This document shows positions 1-8,610 of a DNA stretch of 64,000 nucleotides, in pieces (position 1 is the stretch's first letter; every line of letters begins with the position of its first letter). The notes beneath the pieces were generated by a model. That model made no database searches and was not told where the DNA came from. It worked only from the letters and a program-made list of their open reading frames with translations. The DNA lies in assembly GCF_009769735.1 (NCBI RefSeq), contig NZ_WSRO01000002.1, forward strand, positions 5,840,001 to 5,904,000, written 5' to 3'. The stretch comes from Streptomyces sp. BA2 (GTDB lineage: Bacteria > Actinomycetota > Actinomycetes > Streptomycetales > Streptomycetaceae). Position numbers and translations under genes: made by a program.

Positions 1-1
1 G

Positions 2-1297
2 GACTTCACCAAGGGCGCCGACTGGATCGCCCAGCCGAAGCTGAGCGTCACCAAGGACACGACGGTGACGCTGGACGCCCGCAAGGGCAAGCCGGTCGAC
101 ATCACGGTCCCGTCGGCGGACGCCAAGTCGTTCTTCGCGTCGCCCGACTACACGGTCGACACGGCCCGCGGCAGCTACTCCTTCGGCTGGTGGCTCGACT
201 CGTACACCGACTTCCGGACCTCGCACCTGGGCCCGCAGGTCACCGACGGCTCGCTGCACCAGCAGTGGGACGGGCACTGGACCAAGGGTGACGACGCCGA
301 GTACGACACCGTGCTCGGAGGCAAGGTGAAGCAGGTCGCGACCGGCTACACCAAGCACTTCAAGGCCTCCGAACTGGCCACCGTGAAGGTGGGAATGGGC
401 GCCTCGGCCAAGGGCAAGAAGGGCACGATCAGCGCCCTGGGCTACCTGCCCGGCAGCTCGGGCGGCTCCTCGATCAGCGTCCCGCAGCCTCTTCCCGGCA
501 CCCGGACGGTGTATCTGTCCACGGCCGACGACGTGAAGTGGAGCATGGACTTCGAGCAGCAGGCCGGGGTCGACCCGGACGGCTGGCCGATCCTCGACGC
601 GGCCTACTCGCTGGGCGCGGCGCAGAAGTTCGCGCCGGGCAAGAGCTACGAGAAGACGTTCAACACGGCCGTCTTCGGGCCGCGCGTCGGCGGCGAGTTC
701 GGCGTCTCACGCCGGGGCAACGAGATCAGCGGCTCCCTGCCGCTGTTCGCCGACGGCAAGACGCACGTGGGCTCCTCGCTCTACTCCTCGGTGAAGACGA
801 CCCTCCACAAGGGCGACACGAAGATCGGTGAGAACGAGGACCCGCTGGCCGGCGGCGCGACGTTCAAGGTCCCCGCGGCGGAGGCCGAGTACAAGCTCTC
901 CACGTCCGTGAAGCGCAGCGTCAAGGTGGCGTCCGCCTCCACGCGCATCGACGCGAGCTGGACGTTCCGCTCCAAGAAGGCCGACAACGCGAAGCTGCCG
1001 GTCTCCACGGCGCGGTTCGCCGCTGCGGTCGACCTGAGCAGCAGGGCCAAGGCCGGCGAGACCCAGTCCGTGCCGGTGACGGTGCAGGGCGCGGCCGCGG
1101 GCGCGAACCTCAAGTCCCTTGCCGCGTACGTGTCGTACGACTACGGCCAGACCTGGAAGAAGGCCACCGTCAGCGGCGGCAAGATCAAGGTCAAGAACCC
1201 GGCCGCGGGCAAGGGGGTCTCCTTCCACGCCAAGATCACGGACAAGAAGGGGAACAAGTCGACGCTGTCGATCTACAACGCGTTCTACGGCAAGTGA
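2..1297 (+). CDS. C-terminal part of a secreted subtilisin-like (S8) peptidase, 5'-truncated by the window
   Basis: The frame is open from base 2, so the true start lies upstream and about 431 codons are visible. The visible part carries no catalytic triad. It has a beta-rich pattern with a stretch at its start (VTKDTTVTLDARKGKPVDIT) that I associate with the non-catalytic C-terminal half of large Streptomyces S8 peptidases. The end is Lys/Gly/Ser-rich with an Ig-like feel (YVSYDYGQTWKKATV), consistent with an extracellular domain. The peptidase assignment rests on recall of the family architecture and not on active-site residues. Another large secreted protein is possible. Confidence 0.65.
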   Translation, partial: DFTKGADWIAQPKLSVTKDTTVTLDARKGKPVDITVPSADAKSFFASPDYTVDTARGSYSFGWWLDSYTDFRTSHLGPQVTDGSLHQQWDGHWTKGDDAEYDTVLGGKVKQVATGYTKHFKASELATVKVGMGASAKGKKGTISALGYLPGSSGGSSISVPQPLPGTRTVYLSTADDVKWSMDFEQQAGVDPDGWPILDAAYSLGAAQKFAPGKSYEKTFNTAVFGPRVGGEFGVSRRGNEISGSLPLFADGKTHVGSSLYSSVKTTLHKGDTKIGENEDPLAGGATFKVPAAEAEYKLSTSVKRSVKVASASTRIDASWTFRSKKADNAKLPVSTARFAAAVDLSSRAKAGETQSVPVTVQGAAAGANLKSLAAYVSYDYGQTWKKATVSGGKIKVKNPAAGKGVSFHAKITDKKGNKSTLSIYNAFYGK

Positions 1298-1318
1298 GTT
1301 AGCCGCACCACGCGCTGT

Positions 1319-1690
1319 CTAGGCAGCCGCCGCGGCGCCGAAAGGGCTGTCGATCACGTATCGCCAGTACCCGTCGGCGCCGCGGCGTGCCACGTCCGTG
1401 GCCGTGGACCGGACGACGCCCTCGATCTCCCAGTCGACGACGAGCAGGGCGATCTCCCCGGAGACGTGCACATGGCGGGGGCGTACGGAGATGGGCAGGC
1501 CTATCGCGAGGAACGGGCCGTTCTCCTTCGCGATCTCCGCGAGCCCGTGCACCGCGTCCCCCGACTCCGGCACGAAGGCGGCACGTTCCTCGTACAGCTC
1601 GTGCACCGCCTGCGGATCGCCGCTGTTGAACCGCTCGGCGAAGGCCGCAGGGACGTCCTCGGCACGAGTGGGAAGAGCTGTCGTCGCCAT
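1319..1690 (-). CDS. SnoaL/NTF2-like small protein (nuclear transport factor 2 fold)
   Basis: A 123-residue protein with the layout of short SnoaL-like/DUF4440 proteins: an N-terminal helix (AFAERFNSGDPQAVHELYEERAAF), then a G/D-rich turn and four strands. Such proteins bind small hydrophobic ligands or act as isomerases, but no specific catalytic residue can be assigned. ATG at 1690 is preceded by AGGAGGG at good spacing. It is divergent from the HxlR regulator at 1740 with only 49 bp between starts, so shared regulation is plausible. Substrate is unknown. Confidence 0.8.
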   Translation of the reverse strand: MATTALPTRAEDVPAAFAERFNSGDPQAVHELYEERAAFVPESGDAVHGLAEIAKENGPFLAIGLPISVRPRHVHVSGEIALLVVDWEIEGVVRSTATDVARRGADGYWRYVIDSPFGAAAAA

Positions 1691-1739
1691 GTGTAACCCT
1701 CCTGGGGTGGTCCTGTCGGCAACACTAGGAGGCGGCTTC

Positions 1740-2135
1740 GTGACTCACCGAACGGTAAGCCAGGGGCTTCCGGACGACCCCAGGGCCCGCGTCACCGCAC
1801 CCGCGCCCGGCTGCCCCGTGGAGATCGCCCTCGCCGCCCTGCGCGGCCGCTGGACCACCTTGATCGTCCGCGAACTCCTTCGGGTCGACTCCTACGCGTA
1901 CAGCGAACTGGCCGCCACGCTGCCGGAGTTGTCGGACAAGGTGCTCACAGAGCGGCTCGCCCAGCTGGTCGCCGCGGGTGTCGTCCTGCGTACCAGGACA
2001 CCCGGCTGGCCCCCCACGGTCACCTACGAACTGACCCCCCACGGAAAAGAACTCGGCCCGGTCCTACAGGCGTTGTGGGACTGGGGAGCACGCGTGCCGG
2101 CACCACCCACCGCAGAGGAAGCCGACGACACATGA
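1740..2135 (+). CDS. HxlR-family winged-helix transcriptional regulator
   Basis: A 131-residue protein with the HxlR winged helix: CPVEIALAALRGRWTTLIVREL, then the ELAATLPELSDKVLTERLAQL recognition region and a basic wing ending TYELTPHGKEL. The GTG start at 1740 is chosen because AGGAGG lies at 1727-1732; the frame continues upstream but without a ribosome site. HxlR proteins often sense electrophiles or redox stress, although here the effector is unknown. The stop overlaps the next start as ATGA (2132-2135), so it is translationally coupled to the ABM-globin gene. This suggests that it regulates its own operon and possibly the divergent SnoaL gene. Confidence 0.9.
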   Translation: MTHRTVSQGLPDDPRARVTAPAPGCPVEIALAALRGRWTTLIVRELLRVDSYAYSELAATLPELSDKVLTERLAQLVAAGVVLRTRTPGWPPTVTYELTPHGKELGPVLQALWDWGARVPAPPTAEEADDT

Positions 2136-2902
2136 CCGCCCACACCGTCGAGTACATCCGCTACCGCATCCCGTCCGAGCGCTCCGCGGAGTTCCTCTCC
2201 GCGTACACCCGCGCCGCCGTCCCGCTCGCGGCGGCCCCTAGTTGCGTCGACTACGAACTCACGCGCTGCGAGGAGGACTTCGAGCACTTCATCCTCCGCA
2301 TCACCTGGACGTCGACCAAGGACCACCTGGAGGGCTTCAGGCGCTCGGAGCTCTTCCGCGAGTTCTTCGCGGAGATCCGCCCGTACGTCGAGAACATCGA
2401 GGAGATGCGCCACTACACCCCCACCGCCGTGCGCGGGACGGGCGCGTCGACGCCGACCCTGTACGCGTGGGCGGGCGGCGAGGAGAACCTCGCGCGCCTG
2501 ACGGAGACCTTCTACGAGAAGGTCCTCAAGGACGACCTCCTCGCCCCGCTCTTCGACGGCCTGCCCGCCGAGCACGCCCTGCACGTCGCCCAGTGGCTCG
2601 GCGAGGTCTTCGGCGGCCCGGCCACGTACTCCCAGGAGCACAGCGGGCACGCCGAAATGGTCGGCAAGCACCTCGGCAAGGGCATCACCGAGCCGCAGCG
2701 ACGCCGCTGGGTCAACCTCATGCAGGACGCGGCGGACGACGCGGGCCTGCCGACGGACGCCGAGTTCCGGTCCGCCTTCGTCGCCTACGTCGAGTGGGGC
2801 ACCCGCCTCGCGGTCTACTTCTCCGGCGCCGACGCGAGCCGCCCCACCGACCAGCCGGTGCCGCTGTGGAACTGGGGCGCGGCGCCCCCGTACCAGCCGT
2901 GA
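2132..2902 (+). CDS. Antibiotic biosynthesis monooxygenase domain fused to a group II truncated hemoglobin
   Basis: A 256-residue two-domain protein. Residues 1 to about 95 are an ABM ferredoxin-like domain (VEYIRYRIPSERSAEFLSAY, FILRITWTSTKDHLEGF). Residues about 105 to 256 are a trHbO-type globin, with the helix-E/F segment HALHVAQWLGEVFGGP supplying the likely proximal His, followed by GHAEMVGKHLGKGIT and the Trp of the RRRWVNLM segment typical of group II. Group II globins bind O2/NO/peroxide, and ABM domains act on aromatic quinol-like substrates without cofactor. The fusion suggests heme chemistry linked to a small organic substrate. It is coupled by ATGA overlap to the HxlR regulator. 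Confidence 0.92.
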   Translation: MTAHTVEYIRYRIPSERSAEFLSAYTRAAVPLAAAPSCVDYELTRCEEDFEHFILRITWTSTKDHLEGFRRSELFREFFAEIRPYVENIEEMRHYTPTAVRGTGASTPTLYAWAGGEENLARLTETFYEKVLKDDLLAPLFDGLPAEHALHVAQWLGEVFGGPATYSQEHSGHAEMVGKHLGKGITEPQRRRWVNLMQDAADDAGLPTDAEFRSAFVAYVEWGTRLAVYFSGADASRPTDQPVPLWNWGAAPPYQP

Positions 2903-2930
2903 GGCCCTGGCGCGGCGGGCGTCCGGGAGG

Positions 2931-3851
2931 CTACTTCCCCGCGCCCGCCGCACCCGTGCGCGTCGCGTCCGCTCCCCAGTTGGCGAGGAGCCGCAGCGCG
3001 TCGGCCGACGCCGAGTCCGGCTCCGCGTGGTACGTCACCAGTGACTGATCGTGATCGTCGGGCAGTCGCAGCGTCTCGAAGGACAGGGTCAGATCGCCCA
3101 CCAGGGAGTGGCGCAGGCGCTTGACGCCGTGGCCCTTCTCGCGCACGTCATGCGTGGCCCACAGGCTGCGGAACTCCTCGCTCTTCACGGAGAGCTCGCC
3201 GACCAGGGCCGAGAGCAGCGGATCGTTCGGATAGCAGCCCGCGTCCATCCGCAGGAAGCTCACCAGGTCCGACGCCTTCTGCTCCCAGTCCCGGAACAGG
3301 GAGTGGGCCTCGGGGTGCAGGAAACAGATCCGCGCCCAGTTCCGTTCCTCGGGCGGCAGCGCGCCCCAGTCGCCGAAGAGCGCGGCGGCCATGCGGTTCC
3401 AGCCCAGGATGTCCGAGCGGCGGCCGACCACGTAGGCGGGGATGCCGTCCATGGCGTCCATGAGCTGGAGCAGCGCGGGCCGCACGTGCTGGGGGCGGGC
3501 CGGGCGCTTCTTCTTGTGCTGCTTCGGCTTGGCCATGTGCGTCAGGTGGGCGTGCTCGGCGTCCGTGAGGCGCAGGGCGCGCGCGATCGCGTCAAGGACC
3601 TCGCCCGAGACATTGCGGCCGTTGCCCTGCTCAAGACGGGTGTAGTACGCCACGGACACCCCCGCGAGCTGCGCCAGCTCCTCGCGGCGCAGCCCAGGCA
3701 CCCGCCGGTGGCGCCCGAAGTTCGGCAGGCCGACGTCCTCCGGCTGCAACCGGGCCCTGCGGGTGCGCAGGAACTCGCTGAGCTCGGCGCGGTTGTCGAG
3801 GGGCTCGGGGGCGGGGGAGGAGTGCGGGGGCTGCGCGGCGTCGGCGTCCAT
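2931..3851 (-). CDS. XRE-family regulator with MmyB-like ligand-binding domain
   Basis: A 306-residue protein. The N-terminal helix-turn-helix is seen in [23 protein letters not shown]. The rest is the MmyB-type PAS-like domain ([46 protein letters not shown]). The frame is open further upstream, but ATG 3851 gives the usual family N-terminus. It is divergent from the zinc alcohol dehydrogenase at 3970, an arrangement often seen in streptomycetes where this regulator controls the neighbouring dehydrogenase. A 9-bp direct repeat GGACGTACG (3874-3882 and 3912-3920) in the shared promoter region is a candidate operator. Confidence 0.9.
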   Translation of the reverse strand: MDADAAQPPHSSPAPEPLDNRAELSEFLRTRRARLQPEDVGLPNFGRHRRVPGLRREELAQLAGVSVAYYTRLEQGNGRNVSGEVLDAIARALRLTDAEHAHLTHMAKPKQHKKKRPARPQHVRPALLQLMDAMDGIPAYVVGRRSDILGWNRMAAALFGDWGALPPEERNWARICFLHPEAHSLFRDWEQKASDLVSFLRMDAGCYPNDPLLSALVGELSVKSEEFRSLWATHDVREKGHGVKRLRHSLVGDLTLSFETLRLPDDHDQSLVTYHAEPDSASADALRLLANWGADATRTGAAGAGK

Positions 3852-3873
3852 GCATTCCAGTATCCGGGCTCGC

Positions 3874-3920
3874 GGACGTACGAGCCTGTCCCCGCCAGTA
3901 GTAGGACCACTGGACGTACG
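3874..3920. promoter_or_regulatory. Candidate operator: direct repeat GGACGTACG in divergent promoter region
   Basis: Two exact copies of GGACGTACG (3874-3882 and 3912-3920), itself containing the palindrome CGTACG, lie 38 bp apart inside the 118-bp space between the XRE regulator and the alcohol dehydrogenase. Position and repetition suggest binding sites for the regulator. The assignment is inference. Confidence 0.4.
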
Positions 3921-3969
3921 CAAAGCTGTGACCTGGGTAGATGTCCAGGAGGCTGGCACGGTTGACGCC

Positions 3970-5046
3970 ATGACCGCACAGACAAGCACCCCCAGCGCCA
4001 CCAGCACCACCACCGTTTCCGCCTACGCCGCCCCGTCCGCCAAGGCCCCCCTGGAGCGGACCACCGTCCCGCGCCGCCCGGTGGGCGCGTCCGACGTACT
4101 GATCGACATCAAGTACGCCGGCATCTGCCACTCGGACATCCACCAGGCCCGCGACGGCTGGGGTGAGGGCATCTTCCCGATGGTTCCGGGCCACGAGATC
4201 GCCGGTGTCGTCACCGAGGTCGGCTCCGCCGTCACCAAGTTCGCGGTCGGCGACCGCGTCGGCGTCGGCTGCATGGTCGACTCCTGTCGCGAGTGCGAGA
4301 ACTGCAAGGCGGGCCTGGAGCAGTACTGCGCCAAGGGCAACATCCAGACGTACAACGCCCTCGACAAGAGCGGCGAGCCCACCTACGGCGGCTACTCCAC
4401 GCACATCGTCGTCGACGAGGCGTTCACCGTCCGCATCCCCGAAGGCCTCGCGCTCGACGAGGCCGCGCCGCTGCTGTGCGCGGGCATCACGACGTACTCC
4501 CCGCTCCACCGCTGGAACGCGGGCCTCGGCAAGAAGATCGCCGTCGTGGGCCTCGGCGGTCTCGGCCACATGGCCGTCAAGATCGCGCACGCCATGGGCG
4601 CCGAGGTCACCGTCCTCTCGCAGTCCCTGCGCAAGAAGGACGACGGCCTGAAGCTGGGCGCCGACCACTACTACGCGACCAGCGACGACGCCACCTTCGA
4701 GCAGCTCGCGGGCTCCTTCGACCTGATCCTCTCGACGGTCTCCGCGCCGCTGCCGCTGGACAAGTACCTGGGCCTGCTGCGCTCGGAGGGCGCCTTCGTG
4801 AACGTCGGCGCTCCCGAGGAGCCGGTCTCGCTCAACCTGTTCTCGGTGATCGGCGGCGGCAAGACCCTCGCGGGCTCCATGATCGGCGGCATCCAGGAGA
4901 CCCAGGAAATGCTGGACTTCTGCGCCGAGCACGGCCTGGGCTCGGAGATCGAACTGATCGCCGCCGACCAGATCAACGAGGCGTACGAGCGTGTCCTCGC
5001 CAGTGACGTGCGCTACCGCTTCGTGATCGACGCGGCCACGATCTGA
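3970..5046 (+). CDS. Zinc-dependent NAD(P) alcohol dehydrogenase (YahK/cinnamyl-type MDR)
   Basis: A 358-residue medium-chain dehydrogenase. The catalytic zinc motif is GICHSDIHQ and GHEIAGVV. Structural zinc cysteines are in [17 protein letters not shown]. The Rossmann motif is [13 protein letters not shown], and the family-typical [10 protein letters not shown] is near the end. The enzyme should reduce aldehydes or oxidise primary alcohols. The Thr/Ser-rich N-terminus makes the start uncertain: AGGAGG at 3947 is rather far from ATG 3970, and an in-frame GTG near 3928 exists. It is divergent from the XRE/MmyB regulator, its likely controller. Confidence 0.93.
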   Translation: MTAQTSTPSATSTTTVSAYAAPSAKAPLERTTVPRRPVGASDVLIDIKYAGICHSDIHQARDGWGEGIFPMVPGHEIAGVVTEVGSAVTKFAVGDRVGVGCMVDSCRECENCKAGLEQYCAKGNIQTYNALDKSGEPTYGGYSTHIVVDEAFTVRIPEGLALDEAAPLLCAGITTYSPLHRWNAGLGKKIAVVGLGGLGHMAVKIAHAMGAEVTVLSQSLRKKDDGLKLGADHYYATSDDATFEQLAGSFDLILSTVSAPLPLDKYLGLLRSEGAFVNVGAPEEPVSLNLFSVIGGGKTLAGSMIGGIQETQEMLDFCAEHGLGSEIELIAADQINEAYERVLASDVRYRFVIDAATI

Positions 5047-5271
5047 GGCATGGATGCGGGCGTGATCCAGGGGCCGGGGGCCGGCCGCACGGATGCGCGG
5101 CTGACCCCGCTCCCTGAGCGGCGCGTGGCCGGATCTCGCCTCGGCCCGCGGCCCTAGGCCGCATTGCGCAGCAGGTGGGGGGCCGTGTGACCGATGCCGG
5201 CCGACAGGCCCGTGCCTAGTGTGGAGTGCGTCAGAACGGGCACTTCAGACGCACGGGAAAGAGGTCGCACG

Positions 5272-5658
5272 ATGTCCATCGAGCTCAACCACACCATCGT
5301 CACCGCGGAGGACAAGAAGGCTTCCGCTCAGTTCCTCGCCGACATCCTCGGCCTCGAAGTGAGCCCCCAGTACGGCCCGTTCATCCCCGTCGAGATCCCG
5401 AACGGCGTCACGCTGGACTACATGGAGAGCGACGGCGGGCCGATCACCCCCCAGCACTACGCCTTCCTGGTCTCCGAGGACGAGTTCGACGTCATCTTCG
5501 GCCGCATCAAGGCCGCGGGGCTCACCTACTGGGCCGACCCGCACCACACGGTCGTCAACGAGATCAACACCAACGACGGCGGCCGGGGCACGTACTGGGA
5601 CGACCCGAACGGCCACAGCCTGGAGATCCTCACCAAGCCGTACGGCAGCGGGAGTTAA
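5272..5658 (+). CDS. VOC-superfamily (glyoxalase/bleomycin resistance fold) protein
   Basis: A 128-residue single VOC module pair: LNHTIVTAEDKKASAQFLADILGL opens the first beta-alpha-beta-beta-beta unit, and YWDDPNGHSLEILTKPY closes the second with a Glu and upstream His that usually ligate a metal. Start ATG 5272 follows GGGAAAGAGG. The gene is convergent with the hydrolase at 5655, the two stops overlapping by 3 bp. VOC proteins bind or turn over small electrophiles, antibiotics or thiol adducts; specificity cannot be read here. The 225-bp gap upstream holds only GC-rich sequence with no recognisable element. Confidence 0.85.
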   Translation: MSIELNHTIVTAEDKKASAQFLADILGLEVSPQYGPFIPVEIPNGVTLDYMESDGGPITPQHYAFLVSEDEFDVIFGRIKAAGLTYWADPHHTVVNEINTNDGGRGTYWDDPNGHSLEILTKPYGSGS

Positions 5659-6467
5659 GCGCTCCCCTCCGCCAGGAAACCGAGCACGAGCGGCGTCGCC
5701 ACCTCCGCGAACTCCTCGAAGTACGCATGCCGCGCACCGGAGATGAGCCGCATCCGGGCTCCGGGCACGCGCTCCGTGAGCAGGGGCGCGTTGGCGGCCG
5801 GGTTGAACACGTCGTCCGTGCCGTGCACGACGAGGGTCGGCGCCGTGATCCGGGGCAACGCGTCCCAGGAGTCGTGCCGGGCGCTGGCCCGCAGATGGCG
5901 CCGGCGGGCGTACGGGGGCATGTCCGGATCGCCGAGGGTGTGGAACACGCGCCGATCCCCTTGCCCGGCGATCCAGCCGGGGGTGTACATCAGCTCGAGC
6001 AGGGCGCGGCGCGCCGCCGCCGCGTCGCCCTGGCTGAGGGCGGCGCGCACCTCGGGCCCGCGCTCGATGCCGTGCGGCGCCCCCGGCGACGTACAGCCGA
6101 GGACGAGCCGGTCGACCCGCTCGGGATGATCGGCGGCGAGCCACTGCGCGACACGGCCGCCCATCGACGTGCCGTACACATGGGCGCGGTCGATCCCCGC
6201 GTGGTCGAGCACGGCGACGACGTCGCGGGCGAAGCCGGGGGTGCTGTAGCTGTCGGTGTCGGGGCGCCCGCTCCCGCCGGTGCCGCGCCAGTCGAGTACG
6301 ACGGTCCGGTACGAGGCGGCGAAGTCGTCCCGCACCGGGTTCCACCAGCGGCGGCTGTTGGACTGCCCGCTGAGGAGGACCAGGGGGCGGCCGGAGCCGT
6401 GGACTTCGTAGTGCAGGGCGGTGCCGTCGGCGGCTTCAGCAAGGGGCATGGGGTGAACGGTATCCAC
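5655..6467 (-). CDS. Alpha/beta hydrolase
   Basis: A 270-residue alpha/beta-hydrolase. The nucleophile elbow is VYGTSMGGRVAQWLA (Ser in G-T-S-M-G). An oxyanion strand is seen in PLVLLSGQSNSRRWW, DWRGTGGSG follows strand 4, the acid is likely in VVHGTDDVFNP and the His in SGARHAYFEEF near the C-terminus. A complete triad is therefore visible. Substrate is unknown; homologues include esterases, lactonases and haloperoxidase-like enzymes. An internal ATG at 6449 (MPLAEAADG) may be the true start. The gene is divergent from the APH-like gene at 6505. Confidence 0.88.
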   Translation of the reverse strand: MDTVHPMPLAEAADGTALHYEVHGSGRPLVLLSGQSNSRRWWNPVRDDFAASYRTVVLDWRGTGGSGRPDTDSYSTPGFARDVVAVLDHAGIDRAHVYGTSMGGRVAQWLAADHPERVDRLVLGCTSPGAPHGIERGPEVRAALSQGDAAAARRALLELMYTPGWIAGQGDRRVFHTLGDPDMPPYARRRHLRASARHDSWDALPRITAPTLVVHGTDDVFNPAANAPLLTERVPGARMRLISGARHAYFEEFAEVATPLVLGFLAEGSA

Positions 6468-6504
6468 CGGGCGCCCTGTCCGCGGTCCTCGCTAGGGTGC
6501 CGGG

Positions 6505-7455
6505 ATGACCGGGACACCCATCGACATCGACGTACCAGAGGGCTTCGCGCTGAGCACGGTCCAGCGGGAGGGCGAGCGGGGCCGGGCCTGGCTCGCGACG
6601 CTGCCGGATCTTGCCGACGAGCTGCTCCGGCGCTGGGACTGCGAGCCGACGGCAGCGGTCACGCACGGGCAGGTCGGCATCGTCGTCCCCGTGAGACGGC
6701 GGTACGACGGGACGCCCGCCGTCCTGAAGATCTCCTTCCCGCACCCCGGCAACATGCACGAGCCGGACGCCTTCGCGGTGTGGGCGGGGCGGGGCGCGGT
6801 CCGCCTGTACGAGCGGGACGACGAGCGGTTCGCGATGCTCCTTGAGCGGGCGGGGGCCAGTTCCCTCGCCGACGTCGAGGACACCGACGAAGCGGTGACC
6901 GTTGCCGGGCGCCTGGCGCGCCGCCTCGCCGTGCCCGCGCCGCCCGGTCTGCCGCGGATGAGCTCGCTCGTGGCCGAGTGGGAGTGTGAACTGCGGGACG
7001 AGGACCTGGAGTTGGGCTCCCCGCTGCCCGCGCGTGTGGTGGCCGCAGCGATGGCGACCGTACGTGAACTGGGCGTGGACCAGCCGGACACCCTGATCCA
7101 CGGCGACCTGCACTTCACGAACGTACTGAGGTCGGAGGCACTGGGGTCGGAGGCGCTGGGGCCGGAACGCGAACCCTGGCTGGCCATCGACCCCAAGGGC
7201 TACGTCGGCGACCCGGCGTACGACTCGATCACGCTGCTCCGCACCCGCTTCGAGCCGCTGCTCACCGCGCCCGACCCCCGGGCCGCCGCCCTGCGCCGCC
7301 TCGCCGTCTTCGCCGACGCGGCGGAGGTCGACCGTGAACGGGCCAGGAGGTGGGCGCAGGCGCGGGCGGTGACGGCGGCGCACTGGGGGATGCGGCACGG
7401 GGATCCCGCGTGGGTGGTCAAGGCGACGGAGGCGCTCGCGGAGGCACTGACGTGA
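6505..7455 (+). CDS. Aminoglycoside/hydroxyurea-type phosphotransferase (APH(6)-like kinase)
   Basis: A 316-residue protein with the APH fold: catalytic loop IHGDLHFTNVL and the metal-binding segment AIDPKGYVGDPAYD, which is characteristic of the streptomycin 6-kinase/hydroxyurea phosphotransferase branch. The nucleotide Lys is probably in PAVLKISFPHP. Between the two motifs lies a short duplicated insert (SEALGSEALGPE) encoded by a tandem DNA repeat around 7130-7165. It could phosphorylate an antibiotic or an endogenous small molecule. No biosynthetic cluster surrounds it, so a resistance role is not supported beyond homology. Confidence 0.85.
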   Translation: MTGTPIDIDVPEGFALSTVQREGERGRAWLATLPDLADELLRRWDCEPTAAVTHGQVGIVVPVRRRYDGTPAVLKISFPHPGNMHEPDAFAVWAGRGAVRLYERDDERFAMLLERAGASSLADVEDTDEAVTVAGRLARRLAVPAPPGLPRMSSLVAEWECELRDEDLELGSPLPARVVAAAMATVRELGVDQPDTLIHGDLHFTNVLRSEALGSEALGPEREPWLAIDPKGYVGDPAYDSITLLRTRFEPLLTAPDPRAAALRRLAVFADAAEVDRERARRWAQARAVTAAHWGMRHGDPAWVVKATEALAEALT

Positions 7456-7522
7456 GGCGATTTCGCCGGGGGCGGAACGCTGATCGCTGACCGGGGGGTG
7501 GGGCGGCTTCTACCCTGAGGGG

Positions 7523-7975
7523 GTGAGCAGCCAAGAGCGGTACCACGAGCCGGAACAGGCCGAGTCCCAAGAGCGGGCCCGCGTCATCCCGTTGCGCCCA
7601 CGGACCGAGCGGACGGCACCGAGTCACAGCGCCCCGATGCGCCCAACTCCTGTGTCACCGGCGGCGAAAGAGCCCCTGTGGCGGGACGTGGTCGGTGACG
7701 TGCTGCGCCGCGAGCGCCTCGCTCAGGAACGTACGCTCAAGGACGTCGCCGAGGCGGCCCGCATCTCGATGCCGTACCTCTCCGAGCTGGAGCGCGGCCG
7801 CAAGGAGGCTTCGTCCGAAGTCCTCGCGGCCGGCGCCCGCGCGCTCGGCCTGAGCCTCGCGGACCTGCTCTCCCTGGCCCAGACCGAGTTGGTCCGCTAC
7901 ACGCAGCACACGCAGCACACCCAGCACGCACAGCCGACGCGCCCGCGCCAGGGAGACATCCGCCTGGCCGCGTAA
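7523..7975 (+). CDS. popR: PopR/ClgR-type XRE regulator next to clpP genes
   Basis: A 150-residue protein with a basic, disordered N-terminus and a helix-turn-helix at about 55-110 (LKDVAEAARISMPYLSELERG, VLAAGARALGLSLADLL). That motif is the signature of the ClgR/PopR activators of clp genes. After a low-complexity QHTQHTQHAQ linker it ends RLAA. In S. lividans PopR activates clpP3-clpP4 and is degraded by ClpP1P2, a turnover that depends on C-terminal alanines, and the LAA end here fits. GTG 7523 follows GAGGGG. It converges on the clpP pair. The PopR name rests on neighbourhood and tail, not on alignment. Confidence 0.75.
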   Translation: MSSQERYHEPEQAESQERARVIPLRPRTERTAPSHSAPMRPTPVSPAAKEPLWRDVVGDVLRRERLAQERTLKDVAEAARISMPYLSELERGRKEASSEVLAAGARALGLSLADLLSLAQTELVRYTQHTQHTQHAQPTRPRQGDIRLAA

Positions 7976-7996
7976 GGAGTCAGGCCGAGCAGGGAG

Positions 7997-8605
7997 TCAG
8001 GCCGCGGCGGCGAGCATCCGCCGGCTGAGCACCTCGTCGGCGAGCCCGTACGCCACCGCGTCCTCGGCGGTGAACACCTTGTCGCGGTCCATGTCCGCGC
8101 GCAGCGTGGCGACTTCGTGCCCCGAGTGCCGGGACAGCACCTCCTCCACCTGCGAGCGGATCCGCAGCATCTCCTTGGCCTGGAGGCTGAGGTCGGAGAC
8201 CGTCCCCTGCTGCCCGCCGCTCGCGGGCTGCCCGAGCAGTACGCGCGAGTGCTCCAGGACGAACCGCCGCCCGGGGTCGCCTCCGGCGAGGAGCACGGCG
8301 GCGGTGGATGCGGCCTGCCCGACGCAGACGGTCGAGATGGGCGCGCTGATGAAGCTCATGGTGTCGTAGATGGCCATGAGTGAAGTGAAGGACCCGCCAG
8401 GCGAGTTGATGTAGATGGAGACCTCGCGCTCAGAGTTCGAGGACTCAAGATGAAGCAACTGCGCGATGACGACATTGGCCACGCCGTCGTCGATCTCGGT
8501 CCCGAGGAAGATGATCCGCTCCGAGAGGAGTCGGCTGTAGATGTCGTAGGCGCGCTCGCCCTGGGGGGTGCGCTCGACGACGGTAGGAATCGTGTACTGG
8601 CTCAT
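7997..8605 (-). CDS. clpP: ClpP-family protease subunit lacking the catalytic histidine (ClpP4-like)
   Basis: A 202-residue ClpP. The oligomer signature ([22 protein letters not shown]), catalytic Ser100 (GQAASTAAV) and Asp175 (DRDKVF) are present. Where ClpP normally has M-x-H-Q-P, the protein reads VLLGQP with Gly125 replacing the catalytic His; the codon is ggg on the coding strand. The triad is therefore incomplete. The subunit is either inactive and structural, or rescued in a mixed ring with the upstream ClpP. It starts 5 bp after the stop of the upstream clpP, so the two form an operon in the clpP3-clpP4 arrangement. Confidence 0.92.
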   Translation of the reverse strand: MSQYTIPTVVERTPQGERAYDIYSRLLSERIIFLGTEIDDGVANVVIAQLLHLESSNSEREVSIYINSPGGSFTSLMAIYDTMSFISAPISTVCVGQAASTAAVLLAGGDPGRRFVLEHSRVLLGQPASGGQQGTVSDLSLQAKEMLRIRSQVEEVLSRHSGHEVATLRADMDRDKVFTAEDAVAYGLADEVLSRRMLAAAA

Positions 8606-8610
8606 GTCGG

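Noticed and set aside
6505..7455. Antibiotic biosynthetic cluster suggested by the APH-like gene
   Set aside because: No biosynthetic genes surround it, and APH-fold kinases are common stand-alone genes.
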